A stretch of 64,000 nucleotides of DNA from assembly GCF_949628215.1 (NCBI RefSeq), contig NC_134286.1, positions 744,001 through 808,000 on the forward strand, given 5' to 3'. This DNA is from Phalacrocorax aristotelis (Eukaryota; Chordata; Aves; Suliformes; Phalacrocoracidae). The notes under the pieces were generated by a model. It did no database searches. It worked only from the letters and a program-made list of their open reading frames with translations, and was not told the DNA's origin. A program made the translations under genes and the position numbers. This document shows positions 27,799-38,360 of this stretch, one piece after another. Position 1 is the first letter of the stretch; each line of letters starts with the position of its first letter.

Positions 27799-28617
27799 TC
27801 ACCTGCCTGCAGCCGGAGTTAAGGGCACAGAGAAGGCAAAGAGACTCGACATCTGCCAGAGCAGCCCAACCTCAGGACCAGCCGGTGCCTCAGGGGTGCG
27901 GGTATTGGGGTACAGGTAACAGGCACCCACAGTCACCGCCTCTCTGAACTGCCTCAGCTCTGGCTGTGAATATGCCCGGAAGACAGGCACACTTACCAGC
28001 TGGCCAGACCATGTCTTCATTTCCCCAGGAGATGGAGAGAAGGCATTATCCTCATCTTCCTCCCGGTCTGGGATGTCGTGGTGTTGCCCCAGGTCTGCCC
28101 AGAGTGGCTCGAGCAGCCATGCCAGCTCTGCTTCACCATGCTCAAGCACATGCCTGTGCTTTGTCTGAGAAAGTTCATTGAAGGCCAACACTTCACCACT
28201 GCTGAAAAATTTATTCTTGCTTGTACCATCCCCTCTGTGCCCTGCACGACCCTCTGTGAGGCTGATGGATCTTGGACAGTGCCTCCAGGTTCTCCTGGGG
28301 AAAGACCCACCCAGGCAGGGCGAGGAGTCATCATCTGTCAATGCATAGTTAGGCTCATCCTCGGGACTGCGCTCGCTGCTGCTCCGACAGAAGAGGCAAT
28401 ACACACCTTCCTTGCCAGCTGAAGAGCACCAGGGCAGAAGCTCACCCTGCTGGCCTTGAGACACAGGGGGCTTTGCTCGGTGCTCAGCACTCCTCGTCTC
28501 CATTGTCCACAGACAGAAACCAAGCAAGGGAAAACTGGAAAGGCAAAAACATAACTTCTTAGCAAGAACCACCCAGAAGATGACATTTATATTGCTTTTC
28601 CTCATTTTCCTTTCCAT
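27799..28617 (-). other. Unassigned 272-codon ORF
   Basis: An open frame of 272 codons on the minus strand, in the same orientation as YIPF6 and STARD8. The conceptual product starts with a basic stretch and a hydrophobic segment (about residues 13-38). A mixed-charge middle follows, with an acidic patch REEDEDNAFSP near residue 190 and a segment PELRQFREAVTV near residue 220. Its composition is less Pro/Gly/Arg-biased than the other long frames in this region. I do not recognise the family. It could be a fragment of an unannotated gene, an old retroelement remnant or a chance ORF. Known mammalian synteny offers no gene here. Confidence 0.2.
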
Positions 28618-31022
28618 TCCCTTTGACTAGAAAGGGATGTAATGGTCTCTGCTCCAGGTATGTCCACATGCTTTACTCACTGGAGCACCCAGACCCTGCA
28701 TCACTTGTTTCCGAGGCCGCAGCACACTGCACAGCTCAGCTAGCCTAACTTTCAGTCAGGTCAACAGGTGCTTTAAAATACCTTGTACGCATTGGAACAA
28801 CAGTGATTAGCAACCGCTGCCCATTCTGTAGTGGTTCCCTGTACGTCACCCACCAACACACCTCCAGCAAAAGATGCTATCTATGCAATCGCCCTGGGAC
28901 TGCTGCTCAGCCTCTCCCCACCTTTGTTTTGTATTCTTCATTTCTCTCTTAAAATAGAGAACTCCTTTTACCCTTTCAGAGGGAGCTTGTGTTTCATGTT
29001 ATGCTCTTCCCACTGCCAGCAACGCAGCGCTGGGGGAAGAGATGGGGATTGCAGGGGTCTCGTTGACCCCTGGGAGCCGTCTGAAGGTTTGTTTCAAGAC
29101 GGTGCAGCGCAGGAGATGCTGCCTCAGGCCTCCCAGGAGGAGCCGGGGCCATGCCTTCTGCAGGCGTGGGAGTTGTTCAGCTGAGACGGATGGTGATCGC
29201 CCCATCTCCTCCCGCCCAGGCACAGGCACAGCGGTGGCGCTGGGAGAGCTCGTCCCGCACCGCTGCTGCGGCAGAACGGAGCACCGGGGTGGTGGGAGTC
29301 TGCCCGCCCACATCGGCCTCACTGTCCCCGAGGCTCCCATCGACATTCAGCCCCCTCCCTTCAGCCTGCAGCACAAGCAGCAGCTCATCAGACACAGACG
29401 GCTCAGAGAGCCAGATGTGCCGAGGCGCCAGGCACAGGGAGGCTGTAACGCACTGAACAGAACCATCCCCGTTTGTCTTCCCTTACGAGCGAATGGCTTT
29501 GCCTGCATTTCAGAGTTCAGAGGGTGACCAAGGTTCAAGGAAAATAACAAGGTGGGAATAATGAAACTATCCTTCCCACACCGGCAAGTGCATTTTTAGT
29601 AGCTTTTTATTTTCACTAGGATTGAGAACAAAACCCGAAGCAAGCCCTGGAAACAAGGGTTTCCTTACTCCTGTCTCCCAGGGACCCACCCCTGGCGATG
29701 CACGCCGAGCCCCTGCACAGTACGGGCATTGCCCCCCGGACAAGGGGACAGCAGAGCAAGGCAGCTACCCTTATGTCTGCCAGTGCCAGCAGCCCCATGA
29801 GCACGAGCTCCCTGCCACACCGTTCCCGTTAGCCACATTACCCTCCGGCATCTCTGCCGAGATACCTGCTTTGCTCAGCGCAGCATGCCCCGTCCGGCTC
29901 CCCTCGCTGCCTGCAGAAAGGCTCCCCCAGCTGCGCTCCCGGGAGAAGCGAGCACCCCAAAGAGCAAAACCCCTGCCCGCACGCTCCGGGCACACGGCCT
30001 TGCCTCGGGGCAGAGTAAAAAACGACGTGAAGATTTAGCAGTCTCCAGCTTGACTTCCAGCTCCTGCAGCTATTTCGTCAGTCACCTGTAGGACAGGCAA
30101 AGGTCAGGAATCACAGGCTCGCCGTACCAGTAGTCAGTGCGTTCACTGGGTGAGTTACTCCCTGATTTCACTGGAAAGGTCATTTCCTTGGCTGTTACCG
30201 GCAGCATTTATTTGCCCTACATACAATCCAACACTCAAAATATTAGCCTTAAAAGTTTAGCTTTGGGAGGAAAAATGAATGCTAAATTTTAACTTTATCC
30301 AAATAAAGTATATTTCCTAGCTGCTGAGCTGCATCCAGGAACACCTGCTTTTGAGCGGAAGAGCTGCATTTTTAGCACTGGTTCCCCACAGAGTGCAGGA
30401 AGACCAGGGGCCAGACCCATCGCTTGGAGAGCATCCCTGCTGTGGCTCGGAGCTGTCTGCATGAGCAGCTGCTGAGGGCAAAACCGCTGCGAGCCTGCCC
30501 CCAGGCACAGGGGAAGCACAGACCCCCCCAGCACCAGCCACTGCCTCTCCAAGGCAGGATTTCAGCCGTGCCAGCCCAGAGAGCCCAGGGATTCCTGCCC
30601 TTTCCCAAGAAGGGTTCAGAGCACAGGCTTTCCACTTCCCCTAGGCTGTGAGCTGGCTCTGTCTGAGAGCAAGGGCTTAGCTCTGTGGGGAGGAAAACAA
30701 AACAAAAACGACCACCCTTCATTTCTGAGCCGTGAACTTGCATTTCAGAACATTTGGACATATTAGTTGGAGAGGGGAAAAAACACACTACAACACAAAA
30801 AAATGAAATCCCAAACAAGGTGTTGGCAAAACTGCAGCCTCCAGCTTCTGGGGGTGCGGGAGGTACCCCAGAGCTGCTGCTAAGGGACTTCACCTGCCAC
30901 CCTGGGCCCTACCACTTGCCGAGCTGCGGGAGGTGGGATGTTCCCAGCCCCACTCAGCCCAGCCACATCCAGTGCCTTTTGCTGGTGGAGGGTCCCCCTT
31001 TCCTGCAGCACAGCTGGGGGTA

Positions 31023-31038
31023 TCCTCCTCCTCCTCCT
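31023..31038. repeat. (TCC)n microsatellite
   Basis: Short run of TCC triplets, followed by an interrupted continuation to about 31,048. Simple-sequence DNA in intergenic space. Confidence 0.85.
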
Positions 31039-32454
31039 GCTCCTCCCCAGGGCAGCCCGGCCATGCAGCACCCTGCGGGTGGGCTCACCCTCCCCTGGAC
31101 CAGCGGGGCAGTCCAGGGGCAAGGGGCTTGGGCTGCCTCGGTTTCCATGTGCTGCAGTTTGCATGCGAGAAGGGAGGTAGGTGCACAGCGCAGCCGTGTC
31201 CCCGCAGCGCGGGAGGGCAGGTCCCTCTTACGCTGCGACCTTTGCCCGTGAGAAAGATAAGGTGGCTCCCTCGCAGCTGGAGGGCTGGAAGAGGAACGAG
31301 GGTGACGGGAGGCAACACTCCGGAGCAGCTGGTTGACTGAAGGTGTGTATCCAGAAGAGTCTGATTAACAAATGGGTGTACGCCCATTGCTTTGGGTTTA
31401 GCCATTAAAATACACGAAGAACACTCTCATTCAATCCTGCAGCACAGCACCTCCAGTAAAAAGCGGCCCATCGCCGTATGTTGCCAAGTCTGTTTTACAG
31501 CCAAGTCTCGCGTACGCCTGCGCAGCAGTCTCCGCTCTGCCCCTTGGTTCTTCGGTCACCTGCGCTTCCCAACACTCGATCTTCTGACTTTAAGCTACTT
31601 ACAATTCTTAAAAATTAAAGGTTTTAAAAAGGGTGAAGTCATTTTGTCTAAAGTAACCTTCGAAAAAAAAAGTTAATATTGACCAACATTAATGATATAC
31701 AAAGTTCCCAGAAAACAAGCCCAAACCCCACAGAGGACACACCACTGTAGCCACTGGCAAAACCTTAATATTTTTAAGTCCTCCTTTACCAGCCAGTCTG
31801 CACCTGTGTTTAAGTTACACTCTTCTCTTTGCTAAGCATCCTCCTCCCCCTTGCACCGATGATGGGGAAGTTCATGCAGACTATCGAGGAGGAGGAAGCA
31901 ACAACCCATCTGCCAAGTGTCAGCAATGGACCACGTGCAAACTGCTGACAAGCCACGGTGTTCTCAGACCGGTTCTTCCAGATGCAACAATTTTGCTTCC
32001 AAGAGCAAAGCTAAATAGATTGCAAAACGCTGTTTCCGCAAAAAGGTCAAGTATTTTGACACTTTTAAGAACCTTGATAACATCTCTTTTACAAATATGC
32101 AAGGCAAGCTACTTGGGTTACTCTAGCAAGGCTCCAGAAGCAAGATTATATGTAAGTGCATAGCAAATTTTAATAAGACCAATTTTAAAATGTCAGGCAT
32201 GTAAGCAGCCCTGACTGTGTACAAAATCATAAGATTTGCTCAGGTTTCCACCCACCAATGGCCTGGGCAAGGGTAAAAGAAATTGCATTGAGCAATTGCT
32301 CTGTGGTATGCAGAAGTGCAAGAGGATGTAAGGGTATGCTTCAGTGCATAAACACATTAATTGGCTAATAGATGGAAATAATCCAGAAGGTCTTAATGAT
32401 TTCCTATGCACAATTCTAAGTGACATTACTTTAATGCATTTCTTGATTGTTATC

Positions 32455-32469
32455 GGGGGGGGGGGGGGG
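32455..32469. repeat. G15 homopolymer
   Basis: Run of 15 G about 60 bp before a CR1 fragment. A second set of G-runs (G8 and G6, about 32,529-32,544) lies at the left edge of that fragment. Confidence 0.9.
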
Positions 32470-32524
32470 AAGACATGCTTAATAATGCTTATCGCTCTCT
32501 ACAACTACCTAAAAGGAGGTTGTA

Positions 32525-32816
32525 GTGAGGGGGGGGTTGGGGGGTTGGCCTCTTCTCCCAAGGTACTACTGATACAATGAGAGGGAACAGCCCCAACCTG
32601 CATCAGGGGAGGTTCAGGTTGGGCATTCGGAAAAATTTCTTCAACTGCAAGAGGGGTCAGGCCCTGGCACAGGCTGCCCAGAGAGGTGGGGGAGTCGCCA
32701 TCCCTAGGGGGGGGTTTCAAACAACGTGCAGACGTGGCACTTGGGTACATGGTTCAGGAGGCCTGGGGGTCTTGGGTTGATGCTAGAGGTCTTTTCCAAC
32801 CATAATGATTCTACGA
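32525..32816 (+). mobile_element. Truncated CR1 LINE 3' end
   Basis: The sequence carries the 3'-terminal portion of a chicken-repeat-1 LINE. It has the conserved stretch around GGCACAGGCTGCCCAGAG at about 32,669, then GTGGGGGAGTCGCCATCCCT. It ends in GAGGTCTTTTCCAACCATAA and ATGATTCTACGA. CR1 copies are typically 5'-truncated like this one. Only the 3' UTR-proximal part is present, so it is not mobile. The left edge is judged by eye. Confidence 0.9.
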
Positions 32817-35177
32817 CCATTTCCCCACTGCCACAGTAAATAGGCTTTTTTAAAAAATGCCTCTTGTTGAATGAAAGTGATCGTCTTGCGCAAAAATTGC
32901 ATAGATATTACAGAAAAGGCAGACCAGACGGAGACCCTGCCGCACAAGCAGGTCAGGCACAACAGGACAAGTCTCTTTGTGCGTCAGTGATGGCCAAGGC
33001 TCAGGACTCACCTCCCAGAGGCTGTCCTTGCTAAAGAGAGGACACGAAAAAATGGCCTGCCATATCCTCCAGTGGAACAGAAAAAGACATGGGGAGGGGA
33101 AAAAAAAAAAAAAACAAACCAAAACACCAGGAAAAAGAGAAAGCACCAAGATCTAAGGGACTGCAATGTCGTGCCGCCCTCTTGTGACCGCTGGGACACT
33201 TGGGCCCCCTCCAGCCGGACAGCCGAGGGCCCTGGGGCATGGTTAGCATGTCCCTGCTGCCACCACCTTCAAGGGAAGGCTCCTCGGCCAGGGTGCCAGG
33301 CTCCTGCAGGAGAGTCCCCCCACTGCTGCCCCACAGCGCGGCACAAGAGCCACCTTCCTACTGAGTCCCTCTTCACCCACGCCTTTTTTAGTGCCCCCAT
33401 ATCTCCATCCCGGCGCACCGAGTCCCGGCACGCACCCCTCGGGCTGACTCACATCTGCGAGGTGGTTACCGAGACTTTCCTCCCCTGAAGCCGCAGGCAG
33501 CGAGATGGGGGCTTGCCTGCCCCAGCACCGACTGAAGGGCGAGCCAAGCCAGCGCTGCTGCGCATCCACCCGCCTTAGCAGAGCCTGTGACCCGCCAGGA
33601 GCACAGGCGAGACTTCAGAATGAGCAAACCGCCGTCACGGGGGGTCAGCTCCGGTGGGCTCTGCCACGCCTGACGCGTCCCGCCCTGGGGTAGAGATCGC
33701 CCACGCCGGGCCAGGGAGCACCGGTGGGCTTCCACCCTTCTGCCTCGCTGCTGTCACCAACCCCTTCGGCATCTTCTCCTCACAAAGCCCGAGCGTTACT
33801 GGCACCTGGGCATCCGTCCCATGGACCCCTAACAAGAACGTCAGGGCTTTTTTTGCCCCCTGCAGAACAGCTGATCCCATACAGTGCTGGCTGCTGTAGC
33901 AGAGCAGCCCAAGACACGCAGAACAAATGCCCGCTCTAGTCCCGGCTCCAAGGAAACACCAGCACAGCTGCCTAGAACGTCAGCACATCAAATCCTTCAT
34001 GTGCCTGTAACAGCAGCAGTTCCTCCAGCAGAGGGAAGAAGGATTTACATCTTACCCCGGCGTTCCTACCAACGTCTGTCAAGTCAGTGACACACAAACC
34101 AGACGCTTAGCAGCATTCCACGGGCACAGGAGTAGCGAACTGAGCTGGTTTTATGCCTCACCTTCTTTGAATTCACTCCGAGCTCCCAGGCCGTATAAAA
34201 TGCCTTTCTCTGGATGCAGTATTGGCAGGATCTCTCTGGAGTGTCCCCGTGAGCCGACCTGCTGCCTCCTGCCCATGCAACCAGGCTGGGGAGCTCCCAG
34301 GGGACAGGCCATTCCTTACCACTACCCAAGTGTACAGCGCACACAGTGCTTTTAACCCACACATACGATTGCTCACATGTCTTTCAGTGTGTTTTAATTT
34401 ATAAATTTTTAAGTTAAAACAAATTCTTTTCATTGGTATTAAATACATCAAAATTAAATTCAAACACAGACAACTTCAGTTGATGAACAGTATTAAAAAA
34501 ATCTTAGTAGGAAAGAAAGCCTGGTTTATGCATCAGAAAATCACCCACTTTCTCTACAGAAAAGTTAAAACACTTCATTAAAGGCAAAGACATCTGCTTT
34601 CCTCCTTGCTACCCTTCCCTCAGACAGCTTAAACAAGAAGGAAGAGACTTTTTCTCCTTGGAAAGCACAACTGAGTTATCACCTATATTTTTGTAACAAA
34701 TTAAAAATATATGCCGCGGTTATAAGGATCACTGACCTGCACGCATTTTTGGAGGAGTGCATTCTGTTACAAAGAGGCACTCTCACCTCTCTCACATAAT
34801 ACCATCATTTTAAAGGAATACCGTTAACATTAATTCTAGGCAGTCTGCAAATATCAGAGAAGGTCGAGGTATTTCACTTCCCTAAACCTGAAATTTTTCC
34901 ATCGGGCTTTAGCGTGCTGGTACCTAGTTTGCTTTGGGAACCGCATGTTTGCTGAGGGCAAGCCGCCTCGATACACGCCGTGGCTCTACAGAACAAAGTT
35001 TGGCTGAGGGACAAACTCCACCCAAAAGGCTTCTTAATTTTTTGAAGTCACCTAAGACAGTTAATCCTCAGTCAATCAACCTGACGCTGATTTCCACTGG
35101 TGCTCATCGCTTGCGCTCTCTGCCTTGCTAAGCAATTACATTCTTCTAACAAAAAGGGCTAACTTTTTCAGTAGATT

Positions 35178-35323
35178 GGTTGACTCGGCCACGTTGGACA
35201 CCTTCAAGAGTCGTCTGGACAGGGTGCTGGGTCATCTTGTCTAGACTGTGCTCTTCCCAGAAAGGTTGGACTAGATGATCCCTGAGGTCCCTTCCAGCCT
35301 GGGATTCTGGGATTCTGTGATTA
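35178..35323 (+). mobile_element. Short CR1 LINE 3' tail
   Basis: About 145 bp matching a CR1 3' terminus: a CTTCAAGAGTCGTCTGGACA-type segment, then TTGGACTAGATGATCCCTGA, GGTCCCTTCCAGCCTGGGAT and a terminal TTCTGGGATTCTGTGATT. The ending differs from the TTCTATGA type of the other two copies, so it belongs to another subfamily. It is antisense to YIPF6 and lies in its 3' flank. Confidence 0.88.
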
Positions 35324-37339
35324 TCAGCTTCAGGTTGAAAGGCCACGCCACTCTAGGTGAAGCTCTTCTAGAACTGATTACGACATTGTGATGGGGAAGT
35401 TATTTTTGACAAGATACACTGTGTGCTTTTAAGTGTATTGGCATCGAGTACATCTCCCACGGCAGAAAGTGAGAGAAGCAATGAGCTGCAGCAGCTGGAC
35501 TGCTTGGCTGGGGACATTAGTGTCCTCTACCCTCTGCTAGAGGGAACAACGATTAAAAACCCACCATACATAAGACATGTAACTTTATTCAACTGGAGGT
35601 ATGAAAACTCCAAAAACCTAGTTCCCTACCTGCATCCTGCCAGCTAAAACCTTAGGGCAAGTGACATCTTTAGTGATATAAACCCATAAAGATTTCACAG
35701 CTTCAGAAGATGGCTTTCATAGCAAAGGATTGCCATGAGTCAAAAAACAGACAAACAAAATCACACCTTCGCATAGAACCAGCGTAATTCTGCCTGTTCT
35801 TTCAGATTAAAAAGACCTCTCAAGGAAAAACTTCAGTGACCAGTTGAAAAGCAAATCTAGTTAATATACAAATAATTTTCTTCTCTCTTGTATAAGCCAA
35901 GAGCAATGTTACAGAACAAACCATCGTGAGACTTGACCCAAGCCAAAAACAAGCAAGGAAAAAGCTGGGATTTTAATGCCTCTTAGAAGTAATTTTCCTT
36001 CTTTTCAAAAAGATACTGGATCAGTTAAACATTACTCCAATTATCTTCAGATACAATATCAGCTTAACTCACAAGACACTACAGAGATAGAATTTCAAGG
36101 ATTTCTCTGAAAGCATGGTTAAATTCTTGTGCTGCATTAGGAAAGAAAGATTCGGCTTAAAGAATCCCAGCGTAGCCATCAATAGCTTTACTATCTGCTC
36201 CCCTTGAATATTGCTTTCCTGCTTCATAAAGCTAAACAATGTTTAAATGAATGGAAAACTGCGCTTAAAAGGAAAAATCACATTCCAAACCAGTAGTAAT
36301 TTAATGGAAGTTTAAAAGTTCCCTCTTTCCATTTTACACCCACGTACACAGAACGCTACAGCTCCTCTCGCACCACCTCAGAACAACCACGGGCGAAGGC
36401 GTGAGGGAGGCAGCAGGAACAGCCACCAGCCTCACGCATACGTGCCCGTAACAGCTGTTCTGCAGCAAAGCTGGGCCCCTGCGGAGAGCAGCTGGTTTCT
36501 CCTTCCCTCTTCTCCCAGAAATGCAAAAATGAACTTATAATCTGCACATTGAGAAGTTTCCATCCCAACTACCAAATACTTATAGTGTTTATAACAGAAA
36601 CTGTACTTGTGTATATAAATAGAAGTTAGGCATATTTACACCTCAGCAGGACCCACTTATATCAGTTTCAGGTCTACCCGTCACTATAGGAAAAGGGAAA
36701 TATAATGCTCATTTGCAGGAGAAGCGACACTTTAACAGCAGCTTTTTCACCCCGAGATGTTTCAAAGCTCTCCCCTTGGATTGCTTACTGAAAATAATGG
36801 CCAACATAAAGGATTTCTAGACAGTTTTCAAAAAGCAATTCTCCAGGTTGCAATCCCTCCACTGAAATATGAACAGCACACCTGTACACCTGCGTATGGG
36901 TCTCCAGGCAAGGAGCACAAGTGCACCCGCAGGGAGCCAGGGAAGAAAGCCTCCTCCCATTTTATAGAAAGTATTAAGCAAAAAAAACCCCACCCACAAA
37001 CAAACAACAACAAACAACCCTATGGAAAAGTTTCTCACATCTCGTAAGTACAAAGAAACAATACGCAAATGTGGTTTTTTATGGGTTTTTTTTCATGTTT
37101 TTTCAAAACATGTTCAAATATATAAACACGTAAACAACCACATGAAAAGTCACACACAAGCAGTTAAGATCAGAGTCTATATCCTATTCCATAGCAGCCA
37201 CCACCTTCAACATGATTTAGTTTCCTTCTTCCAGCTCGTTTTAAAGCTTTGTGCCTAAGTCCTGGGGCGGTACGTTCACACCCAAACCACTTACGTAGCA
37301 AACTTCAACTTCCTTCACAAACGTTTTGTTAACACATCT

Positions 37340-37359
37340 ACACACACACACACACACAC
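37340..37359. repeat. (CA)n microsatellite
   Basis: About ten CA units in the YIPF6 3' flank, a likely polymorphic dinucleotide repeat. Confidence 0.9.
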
Positions 37360-37995
37360 TTTACTTGGTACTCTCCAGACAATTTTCCATTCTCACATGC
37401 AGAGTAACAGCTAAGTTCCTGCTGCAAACTAGTCTTTCCTGTTTCTCTGGGACTTTTAACTCTGATCTACGGTCACAGGAAAGGATTTATAACTCTCCAG
37501 TGTAAACACACTCCCTCTCGGGCGATACTGGTAAGTCGGTGTAACTGTGGTGCTGAAGGCATTTGGCTGAAACACTCTTTCTTGACATACAAAGGGATGA
37601 AACATAGATACACAACACACAAACATGAGCAAAGGCAGTTCCCTTCCGCCCAGCTCCAATTAACCACAAAATGGACCCAACTTATTTTTTGCTGGAATCT
37701 GACTTCAAAGTGAAAGCTCACAGTCCTACGATGCACTTTATATCTATTTCACCACTCTAAGTGAATGCAAAAGAACAGGAGTCAAACATGTTTCCTCCCT
37801 ACCCAACACATAACAGAAATGAAGTTCTATTATTTTGTAAGGCATATTCATCTTCAGGGAGAATCCAAGCACAAGCAAGAATTCTGCCAAGTCGTGCAAT
37901 CCTACAACTTCACCTTCATCTACTCAACGCCTTGAAATGCCAGGATCTCCCGCTCTGTTCCTCAGGCGGAATAATCCCTGTCACAGTAGGCTTTT

Positions 37996-38001
37996 TTTAT
38001 T
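37996..38001 (-). terminator. YIPF6: Proximal candidate polyadenylation signal of YIPF6
   Basis: TTTATT on the plus strand reads AATAAA on the minus strand, 241 bases downstream of the YIPF6 stop codon. It is the first canonical hexamer I noticed after the stop. Use of this site is an inference. Confidence 0.45.
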
Positions 38002-38241
38002 TAATACAACTGAAGAGCAGGGCTAAATAAAAACCCCTCAGCAGCTGGGCCTCTGTATCTTTCAAAAAGAGGGACACACAAATGACCAATTTTTGCAGTT
38101 CTCTGGCTTTATCCCATAACCTGCCTTTTTACAGCAACTATATATATATAAATTAGAAAGAGATAAAGCCAATGATTAACTGCAGTGTTCATGAAAAAAC
38201 TTCAGTCCGTATTACAGAGTCTCTCCTCTTCTGGTCGGAGA

Positions 38242-38360
38242 TCACTGAGGTGTAAAGGTGAGAATCATCCAGCTGATAACAAAGTAGAAGAGGAAGATGG
38301 GGTACACAACAAGAGCTTTGCGGTTTGGAGGCTGACTGTCTGCCAGGAAAGCTGTAGATG
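38242..38360 (-). CDS. YIPF6: YIPF6 coding exon 7 (last)
   Basis: 119 bases completing codon 202 and running to the TGA at 38,244-38,242. The acceptor is TTTTTCACCAG. The exon encodes ASTAFLADSQPPNRKAL and the last membrane segment, YPIFLFYFVISWMILTF, with the C-terminus TPQ as in human. Confidence 0.97.

Larger units (their letters stand above)
16231..34390. other. GC-rich intergenic region between STARD8 and YIPF6
   Basis: No exon of a known gene was recognised in this 18-kb stretch. It holds simple repeats (A17 at 20,491, T16 at 25,535, a short CA tract near 26,703, TCC triplets near 31,023, G15 at 32,455), one truncated CR1 element at 32,525-32,816, and several GC-driven open frames. The longest of these is 27,799-28,617 (minus). 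The base composition shifts to AT-rich near 34,390. In mammals no other protein-coding gene lies between STARD8 and YIPF6, which fits the lack of exons. Confidence 0.6.
34390..38241 (-). other. YIPF6: YIPF6 3' flank and possible long 3' UTR
   Basis: This AT-rich stretch lies directly downstream of the YIPF6 stop codon and holds no recognised coding exon. Minus-strand polyadenylation hexamers occur close to the stop (AATAAA at 38,001-37,996, which would give a 3' UTR of about 0.26 kb) and far from it (AATAAA at 35,589-35,584; ATTAAA at 34,398-34,393 with others nearby). The sharp composition change near 34,390 coincides with the distal cluster, so a 3' UTR of up to about 3.8 kb is possible. 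A CR1 tail at 35,178-35,323 and a CA repeat at 37,340-37,359 lie inside. Which site is used cannot be decided from sequence. Confidence 0.45.

Noticed and set aside
37094-37112. Short hairpin CATGTTTT-TTC-AAAACATG
   Set aside because: An 8-bp A/T-rich stem is common by chance in this AT-rich flank.
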